The translations under genes were made by a program, and so were the position numbers. DNA of 54,234 bases, from contig JASLPY010000002.1 in assembly GCA_030744755.1 (NCBI GenBank), forward strand, positions 131,006 to 185,239. Reading direction: 5' to 3'. Positions 43,022-51,837 of the stretch are shown one piece after another. Position 1 is the stretch's first letter, and each line of letters starts with the position of its first letter. Below the pieces are notes generated by a model, which saw only the letters and a program-made list of their open reading frames with translations, had not been told where the DNA came from and searched no databases. The stretch is from Kiritimatiellia bacterium. Its GTDB lineage: Bacteria; Verrucomicrobiota; Kiritimatiellia; UBA8416; JADHWI01.

Positions 43022-45397
43022 ATGAATCACTGCTGCTTTGAACCTTCTGCCGTGAGACATCGCAACATCGTAATTGATGCCGGTCTCATTCTACTTTCTG
43101 TGGGGTTAGTGCTTCTCCAAACGGCCGAACTATTTGCACAGGACGGCCGAACTGCAGAAAGAGGCAGATTTGGTGGCCGCCGCGGGTCCAGCAGTGGAAG
43201 CCCTAGAGAAAACGCCAGGCTTCAGACCGGACGGGTTCATCGGATCGACGACTCTGTCCTGGTTCTTGAGACGATTGAAGGACAGCAACTCGAGTTTGAG
43301 ATAGGCAGGACAACTCGAGTTCGCAAAGAAACTTCTGCCTCAAAAGCAAATCTTGCCACCGGAGACAACGTCTCAATCCGTGGACAAAGTGCTCCAGGAG
43401 GAGATTTTCGAGCCGTTGCAGTGACTCTAACCGACGCCGGGTTGAGCAGAGGACGAATGCCACAGTTCATGGGGAGGAACATTGTGCAGGGCGTGATCAG
43501 CACAGTCAACCCCCTCACCGTGAAAAACACACAGGGCGATATCGTTCGAATTGAACTCACCGACCGAACAACATATCGCAGGGAATCCCTTGCTCAACTG
43601 AGCGATGTGACCCCCGGAATCACCATTGGAGTTGCCAGCCCACCCGGGGCGGGAGGGACGCGCGGAGCAGGGAGAACGGGGGACGTGGGGGGGCGCGGCG
43701 GCCCTGGTCTTGAAATTGTGATAAGGTCAGACTCTTCAGTTCCGGGTCGCCGCATGGCCCCGGTTGTACAGGGGGACGAATCTGTGCTTCTGCCCGACTT
43801 GCCTCAGCAACCTCTGTCTCCTGAGTTTGTTTATGCAGCCTGGCTTGGACGTGGACTCTTCACCAATGACGAACTCGACCGCGGATTCCGGGTCGCTCGA
43901 AACATCGGGATTAAACACCTTAAAGTAGAGTTTAAATGGGGAATGATCGAGCTTCGGAACAACAAGTGGAATTGGCATAACGAGGGCAAGATCGATGTGG
44001 GACGTGTTGTTACACTGGCCCGGAAATATAATCTGGCGATCATCCCTTACTTCAATGTGCTCATGCCATGGGGAGAAACGAGAGAACCACCCGCGGAAGA
44101 AGGCGCTCTAAACCGCCCACGCAGAGGCCAGCACCAGGCTCCTGATCCCACGGAGTATGCCGAGTATGTCTTTACGGTGGTGGATCTTCTCAAGACTTCA
44201 GGCGTCGACGTACGCTACGTTGAACTGGACAACGAGGTGTCGGCGAAGAATGACGGCCACAACTGCTGGAACCTGTTCATCAACATCACGGCCAAGGAAT
44301 TGAAGGTGGCGCAAAATGCTGCCTATGACCGTGTGAAAGCCAAGTACCCGGAAATAGCGATCAGCTCGACAACGTTCCAGTCACCTTCAAGGCCAACCCA
44401 TCTTCCTGCAGACATGATTGAACAGTACAACGAGAGGCTAAACAGCTTTGTTAAGGTTTACTTCGGGGAGAAACCACGGCCCAAGTTTGACTTTCTCGCG
44501 ATTCATGAGATTTTCCAGGGAAGCGGGAACCCATATACAACCTGGGAATGGAAAGGACACGAAGGCAAGGATTATGTGTTCAGCTCGTATCACCACATCT
44601 ATGATATCTGGCGGGATGTTCTCGACCGGCATGACCGCAAGAACACTCCCATTTTCGTGACCGAAGGCACAGCAAAGTTCATCGGAAAACAGGACGCAGT
44701 ACTGGTCCAGAGAATCGTGTTTGCCAAGTCACAGGCAGCCAAGAACCGCGTCATGGGCTGGGTTCTTTCACAAATCACGGCCTCTGAGCGCTTCGCAGAA
44801 GGAAGACATCTGGCGCGGCAGCCCGGAGGCACAGGCGGCCGCCAACAAGACGCGGGAACCAGGGGGCGCGGCAGCATGCAGGCTGGAGGCACAGCTGGCC
44901 GTCAACAGGACGAGGGAACCAGGGGGCGCGGCGCGCAGGCCGGAGGGCAAAGCTCGCGGCCACGTCAAGCTTTGTTCGGATCGGCAAGCATGAAGGATAT
45001 CGTCAATGTTGCAAATGGGTACGCCATTCGTGAAGGCTACCACGCGTGGCGGACAATCCTGACTACGTTTGCCAAGTACCCTGTCTACGAAGACAAGGTC
45101 CGCGGGGAGCTGAACAACGGGGGAACATGGATCGAGAAATTCAACGATGGTCGCGGAAACGTGCTTTACGTGCTGTTCTTGCCTTACCGGCAGGGAGAGG
45201 AACGTACGCAAGCGACAGTTCTGAATGTTGCCAAAGCTAACTGTGGCGTGACGGTTACAACATCGCAAGGCGAGAGCAAAACCGTTCAGAGCAGTCCAGA
45301 GGGCAAGGTTGAACTGCTTGTGTCGGAACACCCTCTCTTCGTGGAAGTAGGAACGGGCATCAGAAAGACCGCGGGGGGATCTCGAACTGGCCGCTGA
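43022..45397 (+). CDS. Secreted DUF5666-glycoside hydrolase protein with a Gly/Arg-rich insertion
   Basis: The 791-residue protein has an N-terminal hydrophobic signal (IVIDAGLILLSVGLVLLQTAELFAQ, about residues 17-41). Two DUF5666-like beta domains lie at about 64-225 (TGRVHRIDDSVLVLETIEGQ, QGVISTVNPLTVKNTQGD). A TIM-barrel glycosidase domain (from about 265) carries the acid/base E405 in VELDNEVSAK and the nucleophile E548 in IFVTEGTAKF. Close to the end of the barrel, about residues 600-645 are a Gly/Arg-rich insertion of two 20-residue repeats, absent from ordinary barrels. Gly/Arg-rich segments also flank the DUF5666 part. It may cleave the polysaccharide at the cell surface. Confidence 0.82.
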   Translation: MNHCCFEPSAVRHRNIVIDAGLILLSVGLVLLQTAELFAQDGRTAERGRFGGRRGSSSGSPRENARLQTGRVHRIDDSVLVLETIEGQQLEFEIGRTTRVRKETSASKANLATGDNVSIRGQSAPGGDFRAVAVTLTDAGLSRGRMPQFMGRNIVQGVISTVNPLTVKNTQGDIVRIELTDRTTYRRESLAQLSDVTPGITIGVASPPGAGGTRGAGRTGDVGGRGGPGLEIVIRSDSSVPGRRMAPVVQGDESVLLPDLPQQPLSPEFVYAAWLGRGLFTNDELDRGFRVARNIGIKHLKVEFKWGMIELRNNKWNWHNEGKIDVGRVVTLARKYNLAIIPYFNVLMPWGETREPPAEEGALNRPRRGQHQAPDPTEYAEYVFTVVDLLKTSGVDVRYVELDNEVSAKNDGHNCWNLFINITAKELKVAQNAAYDRVKAKYPEIAISSTTFQSPSRPTHLPADMIEQYNERLNSFVKVYFGEKPRPKFDFLAIHEIFQGSGNPYTTWEWKGHEGKDYVFSSYHHIYDIWRDVLDRHDRKNTPIFVTEGTAKFIGKQDAVLVQRIVFAKSQAAKNRVMGWVLSQITASERFAEGRHLARQPGGTGGRQQDAGTRGRGSMQAGGTAGRQQDEGTRGRGAQAGGQSSRPRQALFGSASMKDIVNVANGYAIREGYHAWRTILTTFAKYPVYEDKVRGELNNGGTWIEKFNDGRGNVLYVLFLPYRQGEERTQATVLNVAKANCGVTVTTSQGESKTVQSSPEGKVELLVSEHPLFVEVGTGIRKTAGGSRTGR
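44821..44940 (+). repeat. 60-base tandem repeat within a glycosidase gene, two units
   Basis: Units 44821-44880 and 44881-44940 align base for base with about 80 percent identity by eye and no gap. Both contain GGGAACCAGGGGGCGCGGC. They encode a repeat of G-G-T-x-G-R-Q-Q-D-x-G-T-R-G-R-G type. Confidence 0.85.
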
Positions 45398-45482
45398 GAA
45401 GTTCACTACCCGGATCTCGAACCATGACCCCATGCAGATGAACAATGCCTCTGTATGAACAGTGCGAAAGGCAACCCTCTAA

Positions 45483-46976
45483 ATGAGTCGAGAAACTGTG
45501 ATCCTGTACGTCATGGACGCATTGCGTCCCGATCACCTGGGCTGTTACGGATATTCACGTCCCACGTCAGCATGTATCGACAGGCTTGCCTCGGAAGGGA
45601 TTCAGTTCTACAATGTTCACTCGCATTCGACCGAGACAAAGTCGTCAGCCGCAACGATCCACACTTCCACGTTCCCGTCTGTGCACCGGGCCGTTCATCA
45701 TCAGAACTGCTTACCCAAAGGGCTGCCGACCCTTGCCGAATGTCTGCAGCAGGCGGGTTTTGCTACCGTCGGCTTTAATGCCAACTTTCGGATAGCAGCC
45801 GAGTACGGATTCGACCGGGGATTCGACCACTATTTCGATCTCAGCACCGGAATATATGCGGGAGAGCAGGACAAAGTTCCGCCATCCGACTACATAAACG
45901 AGTGCGTAGTCTCACACCTGGAGAACATGAAGGCCGAGAAAGTATTCATAGCCATATGGGCAATGGATACACATATACCCTTCGACCCGCCAAGTGACAT
46001 GGTTTCACGCTTCCTTCGTAACAAGAACAAGGAGGTGACGGGTACTGCGGAGGCAGTGCTGCTGGCAAACACTCAACTGGATTTCGAAAACCTGATCGAC
46101 CTTTATGACGCCGAGATATGCAGAAACGATCAACAGATCGGCATCTTGATTGAGCACCTGAAGTCGCGTGGTGAATGGGATAAGACGACTTTTGTTTTGA
46201 CAGCCGATCACGGCGAGATGTTCCTTGAACACGGCCACTTCATTGCACACGGTGGTCCCCCTTATCGTGAACTTACACATGTTCCTCTTATTATTCGTAT
46301 TCCCGGCATGCCTCCTTCCAGGTCTGACCGGATGTGCGGGCTTATCGACCTCATGCCAACGGTACTGAGCATCACGGGAGCTCAACCCGCTGAGACGGCG
46401 CAAGGGCGCTCTATGCTCGATGAAGATGAAGATGAAGACCTGCCGGTTGTCTGCGAATGCTTCAGGGAACGAAAGGGACGTTCGTTGGGCGTATTCGACA
46501 ACGATTCAAAGCTCATCGTAACCAACCGCAGGCCGAACCAGGGGAAGGGCGAAACTGCACAGGAAGCCACCGCCCCCCCTCCACCCGATTTCAAGAAGCT
46601 CAGTCGTGAAGTGGTGAATAACCGAATTCCCGTCTTCACTGTCAGGAAAGCCATGGCTTTGAGGTCTCTAAGAGACCGGATAGGGATGCTTCCGGCCAGA
46701 CCCGTTAACGGTGAATGGCTGCGTTGGTTTGTCGCCTGTATCAGGCATTTTGTGTCTCGTGAAAGAATCGAGCTGTACGATTGCCGCGATGATCCAGGAG
46801 AGAGAACGAACATAGTTGTGCGGCAACCGGAAGAAGCTAAGCGTTTGAGGAGCATCCTCGAAAAAACTCATGCCAGAAACGGGCAATTGGCCGCAAGCCT
46901 GCGACTGAAACAGGAACATGTGGAATCGGACGAAATCATGAACGAAAGATTGAAGCACCTGGGCTATATCGACTGA
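45483..46976 (+). CDS. Sulfatase-fold hydrolase without the formylglycine motif
   Basis: The 497-residue protein has the sulfatase opening VILYVMDALRPDHLGCYGY with the metal-binding Asp residues, and later FVLTADHGEMFLEHGHFIAHGGPPYRELTHVPLII. At the nucleophile site, where sulfatases have C/S-x-P-S-R, the sequence reads SHSTETKSSAATIHTSTFPS, with no Cys. It could be a phosphodiesterase, phosphoethanolamine- or phosphoglycerol-type transferase, or a non-formylglycine relative. No signal peptide or membrane helix is clear. Two copies of GGATCTCGAAC lie just upstream. It is in line with the flippase and ligase genes. Confidence 0.83.
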   Translation: MSRETVILYVMDALRPDHLGCYGYSRPTSACIDRLASEGIQFYNVHSHSTETKSSAATIHTSTFPSVHRAVHHQNCLPKGLPTLAECLQQAGFATVGFNANFRIAAEYGFDRGFDHYFDLSTGIYAGEQDKVPPSDYINECVVSHLENMKAEKVFIAIWAMDTHIPFDPPSDMVSRFLRNKNKEVTGTAEAVLLANTQLDFENLIDLYDAEICRNDQQIGILIEHLKSRGEWDKTTFVLTADHGEMFLEHGHFIAHGGPPYRELTHVPLIIRIPGMPPSRSDRMCGLIDLMPTVLSITGAQPAETAQGRSMLDEDEDEDLPVVCECFRERKGRSLGVFDNDSKLIVTNRRPNQGKGETAQEATAPPPPDFKKLSREVVNNRIPVFTVRKAMALRSLRDRIGMLPARPVNGEWLRWFVACIRHFVSRERIELYDCRDDPGERTNIVVRQPEEAKRLRSILEKTHARNGQLAASLRLKQEHVESDEIMNERLKHLGYID

Positions 46977-47044
46977 TGAATTCGCCGAATTCTACTCAAT
47001 GAATTGCTCCAACCTGGATCTGTCGCAGGTTTTCTAGAAGAAAA

Positions 47045-48601
47045 ATGGAAACTGAACCCATGGACTCACTGAAAAACGATACTCGGAACGACGGGGGAGC
47101 ACAACGCGAAGAGCGCAAAACAGTGCGCCGGGTCGCGCGCAACTCCTTCTTCCTTTTCGCGAACAGCGCGTTTGGTGTCTTTGTGCGTATGGCTACTGTT
47201 CCCATCGTGGCAAGATACCTTGGGCTCGAGCGTTTCGGCATCTATGCATTCATCACGGCGATTGCACTCACCCTGGGACCGGCTGCCGCGTTCGGTGTAA
47301 CTCGTATGGTGGTCCGTGAGCTGGCGAAGCGCAACGTCAACGACCGGGAGTTCTTCACCACTGCGTGCGTTATCCAAGCGGTGTTTTGCGCGTTTCTGAT
47401 GGGCATTGGTATCATGCTGACGTACTTAACCAATTGGTCCCACACTACGGACGTGGCCGTGCTGCTGGCGTTGGCCGGCGCACTGATCATGGCCTTGGGA
47501 GAGACGCACATGTCCGTCACGTGGGCTCACGAACGCATGGATTTCAGCCTCATTGCAGGTGGAGTCCAAAAAGTGTCACTGTTGGTATTCATCTGCCTGG
47601 TTGCAGTATTTGATGCTGGATTCCTGGCGCTTTTCTGGGCGAGGCTTTGGGCGGCAGTGCTGTATTTTCTAATTTCGGCTGTGCTCGTGTACGCACGTTT
47701 CTTGAAGCCGTGCCTGTGCTTCAGGATGGATTACGCAAGGAACATCATCCGTGAGTCACTACCCCTCTGTGTCGCCCGGTTACAGCAAGCACTGCTTCTT
47801 CGCGTTGATGTGTTCGTTCTGAAATGGCTGTCTACCCCCGCAGCCATCGGTCTTTTCGAAGTGCCCCACAGGCTGATATCTCAAGTCCAGATACTCGCCT
47901 CTTCTGTAAACATGTCAGTGTTCCCGGTACTGGCGAGAAGCACTGATCCTGCCGCCCGCGAAATGCTTCAGAAGTCATACGGGCAGACTGTCCGTTTTCT
48001 TCTGGTGACTGGTCTTTTCCTGACTGGCGCGATGAATGTGTGTGCGGAGCCGTTCATGTCACTGCTTTTCGGCTCGGAGTTTCTTCCTGCAGTCGCTTCT
48101 CTGCGAGTGCTGTCATCTGTCATAGGGATGTTGTTTGTTTCGACGTTTCAGTTCTCGCTTCTCGTGGCATTGGGAAAGCCGAGGTTGAACGTGTTGTGCC
48201 TGGGCATCGCTTTACTTGTGAACTTCACGCTCGATGTGGTATTGATTCCTGGCTACGGATATCTTGGCGCAAGCGTGGCCACTCTCATAGCCTATTTCGT
48301 TCGGGTGGTGGTAAGTACCTGGCTTGTACGACGCGAGAGAATCGTCACATTGAGCCCGAATATCGTAAAGATCGCGATTGCCTCTGCGGTGTCGCATGTG
48401 GCCTTGGTCGTTGATGTCTCCAGTGATATTGGGAACCTTGTGTTTCGAGGCACGCTTGTGTGTATAATCTACGTTGGCCTGCTGGTGGCGATGAAGGTGT
48501 TGACAGCAAATGATATACGTGCCCTGCTGGGTGGTCGGGCAGGGCGGAGAGACATTTCACACCGCGGCCCGAGACATACCATGGGGAAGCGACCGCGCTA
48601 G
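47045..48601 (+). CDS. Oligosaccharide flippase (Wzx/MOP superfamily)
   Basis: The 518-residue protein has a charged N-terminus (about 40 residues) followed by about 12 to 14 hydrophobic segments. The first contains NSFFLFANSAFGVFVRMATVPIVARYLGLERFGIYAFITAIAL, the polysaccharide transporter signature. Its likely role is translocation of lipid-linked repeats. It precedes an O-antigen ligase/polymerase-like gene, the usual Wzx-Wzy neighbourhood, which suggests that this flippase serves a distinct glycan from the one served by 7753. A ribosome site AGAAGAAAA lies just before the ATG. Confidence 0.9.
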   Translation: METEPMDSLKNDTRNDGGAQREERKTVRRVARNSFFLFANSAFGVFVRMATVPIVARYLGLERFGIYAFITAIALTLGPAAAFGVTRMVVRELAKRNVNDREFFTTACVIQAVFCAFLMGIGIMLTYLTNWSHTTDVAVLLALAGALIMALGETHMSVTWAHERMDFSLIAGGVQKVSLLVFICLVAVFDAGFLALFWARLWAAVLYFLISAVLVYARFLKPCLCFRMDYARNIIRESLPLCVARLQQALLLRVDVFVLKWLSTPAAIGLFEVPHRLISQVQILASSVNMSVFPVLARSTDPAAREMLQKSYGQTVRFLLVTGLFLTGAMNVCAEPFMSLLFGSEFLPAVASLRVLSSVIGMLFVSTFQFSLLVALGKPRLNVLCLGIALLVNFTLDVVLIPGYGYLGASVATLIAYFVRVVVSTWLVRRERIVTLSPNIVKIAIASAVSHVALVVDVSSDIGNLVFRGTLVCIIYVGLLVAMKVLTANDIRALLGGRAGRRDISHRGPRHTMGKRPR

Positions 48602-48638
48602 CTTATGTTGCACCCGCACAGGAATTGAAATACTGGCG

Positions 48639-50120
48639 ATGAGAAGTGATTTGTCCATACAAGATCGCCTGCCCAGCCTTTTGTTCTGGGCAGGTATAGT
48701 TGCTGTTACGGCTGTGCTGGCCTTATGGACCGTTGCTTCTCCTGTATGGCCATTGCTGTGTCTCGCCGTCTTTGCCCTTCTCTGTTTCGTTTTTCTCCGC
48801 ACGTCAACGGCCATTCTGTGGAGTGTCTTTCTTTACTATCTTCTTTTTCGACTGGTCATCCACTTCGAAGGACCGGTCCGAACGCGGCCAGAGGTTGTAT
48901 ATGTGGGGACAGGCTTGGCCGTTCTCGTGCCTTACGTGGTATGGCTCATCAAACACCTGACGGGAATTGATCAACGCCCATGCAAGAACACTTATCAACC
49001 CCTTATCGGGTTCTTGTTTCTCTGTGGTGCCGTTTCACTATTGTGGACATCTGACCCTGTCCACGGTTCGATCCTGTTGTTCGTTATGGCGGTCAACTTC
49101 ATGATCGTCCAATTGGTTACGGTCTACATTCAGACAGAGGCTGATCTGCGTCGCTTCATCGCCTTTGTCACGGGATGTGGATTCGCTCTGGCATGTCTTG
49201 TTCTTCCTTCAAGGAATTTCTATTTCTCATGGAATTACGAGATGTGGTCTGGCGTGACGCTGGCTTACGAGATTGGCGGCGACGTTCTCGGGCCCAATCC
49301 TGACCTCTTGCGGGCCTCAGGTTTTGCCCAAGTTGACCTGGCGGGCGCGGGATTGACGACGTTTCTCTTCATAACTCTCGCGATGTTCTTTGGGGCCAAG
49401 CGGCGCGCCATGCGATTGCTTCTTCTGGGACTGTTCCAACTTCTGCTGACCTCGCTGATCCTGACGGGGGCAAAGGCAAGCGCGGGTGCGTTTCTTGTCG
49501 GTTTCTACGTCGTCCTGCTTCTCGCCCCGTCGCTCAAAGGTCGCAGAATCCCCGCTCTCATGCTTGGTACGGGGGCTCTTGTCCTCGCGTTTCTTACGAC
49601 CGGTTTGCTGATGGGTGAGAGACGCATCGTGAAATCAGTACAGACTTCCGAAGCGGGCTCAACAGGTGCAAAAAGCCTTTTCGGCAGATTCGAAATATGG
49701 AGAAAGGTTTTCAAGGACTTCAAATCGTTCCTGTATCTCTTCTTTGGTGAAGGCTTGGGTACGTCGGCTGCCAAGCCGGAGACCTTGCCGCATGCGCATA
49801 GCCATTATGTTTCCTCATTTGTTGATCTCGGCCTGGTCGGCTTCTCCCTTTTCATGACTATTTCAGCAAAGGGCCTCATCGAGCTCTTGATCAACATCAA
49901 GCACCGGCACAACCTTTTCCTTAGAGACACGATGGTCTGCTTGCTGGGCGCTCTCATTTCTGTCTTGATAATGGGCCTTGTTTACCAGGAGTTCACGTTC
50001 CCGTTTTTCTGGATGGTCATTGCCATGGTTGCGGCGGTTACGATGCGAAGCAAAACGTTAGATGCCGAACCAGAAGCATCGAATAGATCCCAAAACAGGG
50101 CCAAGCGTGAGAATGAATGA
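48639..50120 (+). CDS. O-antigen ligase / Wzy-type polymerase family membrane protein
   Basis: The product has about 493 residues, with 10 to 12 membrane helices. A large periplasmic loop at about residues 340-400 ends with the conserved EGLGTSAAKPETLPHAHSHYVSSFVDLGLVGFSLF. This H-x-H-x-Y, then G-L-x-G pattern is the ligase/polymerase signature of the WaaL/Wzy_C superfamily. Members polymerise repeat units or attach them to a lipid. The frame is open to 48510, overlapping the flippase gene, but I prefer ATG 48639 because residues before it are uncharacteristic. No other Wzy candidate is seen in the window. Confidence 0.85.
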   Translation: MRSDLSIQDRLPSLLFWAGIVAVTAVLALWTVASPVWPLLCLAVFALLCFVFLRTSTAILWSVFLYYLLFRLVIHFEGPVRTRPEVVYVGTGLAVLVPYVVWLIKHLTGIDQRPCKNTYQPLIGFLFLCGAVSLLWTSDPVHGSILLFVMAVNFMIVQLVTVYIQTEADLRRFIAFVTGCGFALACLVLPSRNFYFSWNYEMWSGVTLAYEIGGDVLGPNPDLLRASGFAQVDLAGAGLTTFLFITLAMFFGAKRRAMRLLLLGLFQLLLTSLILTGAKASAGAFLVGFYVVLLLAPSLKGRRIPALMLGTGALVLAFLTTGLLMGERRIVKSVQTSEAGSTGAKSLFGRFEIWRKVFKDFKSFLYLFFGEGLGTSAAKPETLPHAHSHYVSSFVDLGLVGFSLFMTISAKGLIELLINIKHRHNLFLRDTMVCLLGALISVLIMGLVYQEFTFPFFWMVIAMVAAVTMRSKTLDAEPEASNRSQNRAKRENE

Positions 50121-50135
50121 CGGCGACGTTTGTTC

Positions 50136-50163
50136 TTGTGCAGGCACTGCGGTGTAGTATATA
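50136..50163 (+). promoter_or_regulatory. Possible promoter before the radical SAM gene
   Basis: TTGTGC at 50136 and TATATA at 50158 are separated by 16 bases, a weak sigma-70-like pair. It precedes the GTG start at 50247 by about 80 bases and follows the ligase stop. Confidence 0.25.
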
Positions 50164-50246
50164 GGTATTCGCTGGTTTTGGCACTGGCGGATGCCGCCGG
50201 ATCTCGAACCGGCTGAATATCAACGGACGGTTTCGGAGGAAGAAAC

Positions 50247-51782
50247 GTGAAAGTAACCCTGATTTCACCCTACGATGATGTTACCGCGTTTGGCGTACGA
50301 AGCCTTTCATCATTTCTCAGAGAGAACGGGCACGATACCCGTGTGATCCTGTTGCCCCCCCGGCACGGCAGTCCCGAACGGCGCAGTCGGGAATACGACG
50401 ACCGCGTCCTCTCCGATGTAGTCTCGTTGTGCGAGGGATCCGGCATGGTCGGCATATCGCTGATGACAAACTACCTGTCCCATGCCGTAAAGCTCACGGA
50501 AGTAATCCGCAAAAAGTTAGACGTACCTATCGTGTGGGGTGGCATACATCCCACGATCCGACCGGAAGAATCTCTGGACTACGCCGACTGGATCTGTGTC
50601 GGTGATGGTGAAGATCCGCTTCTGGAGTTTGTCAACACTCTGGAACAAGGCGGGGACGTTTCGCAGACCCCCAGCTTCTGGCACAAGTCGAACGGAGAGA
50701 TCCAGCGCAACCCACTGGCGCCGTTACGTCGTGAACTCGACGAGTTCCCGGCGCCCGATTACTCCTTCGAAGATCATTACGTGGCTATGGGCACCAGCGT
50801 CCAACCCCTGACCGTCGAGATTATGAGTCGTTTCCTTTTTGAAGCTTCCTCTCATCGCCATCATGGCGGAATCGACTACCTGACCATGACCGGCAGGGGA
50901 TGCCCGCACTGCTGTACCTATTGTATGAATGACAAGATGCGGACCCTGTACAAGGGACAGAAATTCTTCAGATGGCGTTCCGTTCAGCACCTGATTCGCG
51001 AGTTGGAGTTTGCAAAGGAGAAAATGCCCTTCATCGGGGGAATCCTGCTCTCTGACGATACTTTCCTCGGGCGTCCTGTAGCACAGATCCGCGAGTTCTG
51101 TAAGGAATACAAAGAAAAGATCGGATTGCCGTTTTTCTGCTACTGCAGCCCCATCACCTCGACAGAAGAGAAGCTTGGCCTCATGGTCGACGCCGGCCTT
51201 ACAGAAGTCCACATGGGGGTCGAAAGTGGCAGCCCGAGAATCCAACAGGTATTCAAACGGGAAAAGATGGGCAATGACTGCGTTCTTGAAGCCATGAAGG
51301 TAATCAACAAGTTCAAGGACCGACTGCTCCCTCCGGGTTACGATTTCATCACCGACGTACCATATCAGACCAGGGAAGACGGTATAGACAACCTGAAACT
51401 GATCGCAGAGATTCCCAAACCGTATCGCGTGAAGCCTTTCTCCCTGGTTATGTTCCCCGGCACCGAGATCCATGATATGGCCATGATGGATGGCTTTATC
51501 ATTGACGACAGGTCAGAAGTCTACGAGAAGGACTTTGACGACTTACAGCACAACTACCTCAACCTGCTGCTGGTGTTGACACGAGGCGGGAATTTCCCTT
51601 CCTGGCTTATCAAGCTGCTGATCCGCAAGCCCGTGGTAGCGGCGCTGGACAGTCAGTGCATGAAATGGCTGATCGAATTGTCATTCTTCTCTCTCAGGCA
51701 GTTCATCCGCGCCACTCACCTCTTCATGAGACTTGGCAAACTACGGCACGTCAAGGCGCCTGTTGCCGTTGAAGCAGGCTGA
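50247..51782 (+). CDS. B12-binding radical SAM protein (paralog of the 34053 and 35604 proteins)
   Basis: The 511-residue protein has a GTG start (MKVTLISPYDDVTAFGVRSL) with AGGAAG 6 bases before it. The B12 half has MVGISLMTNYLSHAVKLTEV and PIVWGGIHPTIRPEESLDYADWICVGDGEDP. The radical SAM motif is CPHCCTYC (C219, C223, C226, with an additional Cys at 222), followed by FRWRSVQHLIRELEFA and GILLSDDTFLGRPVAQI. The C-terminal half matches the 34053 protein closely (PPGYDFITDVPYQTREDGIDNL). It lacks a DxHxxG motif. It is downstream of the flippase and ligase genes, on the opposite strand to its paralogs. Confidence 0.9.
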   Translation: MKVTLISPYDDVTAFGVRSLSSFLRENGHDTRVILLPPRHGSPERRSREYDDRVLSDVVSLCEGSGMVGISLMTNYLSHAVKLTEVIRKKLDVPIVWGGIHPTIRPEESLDYADWICVGDGEDPLLEFVNTLEQGGDVSQTPSFWHKSNGEIQRNPLAPLRRELDEFPAPDYSFEDHYVAMGTSVQPLTVEIMSRFLFEASSHRHHGGIDYLTMTGRGCPHCCTYCMNDKMRTLYKGQKFFRWRSVQHLIRELEFAKEKMPFIGGILLSDDTFLGRPVAQIREFCKEYKEKIGLPFFCYCSPITSTEEKLGLMVDAGLTEVHMGVESGSPRIQQVFKREKMGNDCVLEAMKVINKFKDRLLPPGYDFITDVPYQTREDGIDNLKLIAEIPKPYRVKPFSLVMFPGTEIHDMAMMDGFIIDDRSEVYEKDFDDLQHNYLNLLLVLTRGGNFPSWLIKLLIRKPVVAALDSQCMKWLIELSFFSLRQFIRATHLFMRLGKLRHVKAPVAVEAG

Positions 51783-51837
51783 TCACGGAAAGCTCCGGGT
51801 TTCGCGTTTGCTCCTGTGCGGAAAGGGCTTTCCCCAA

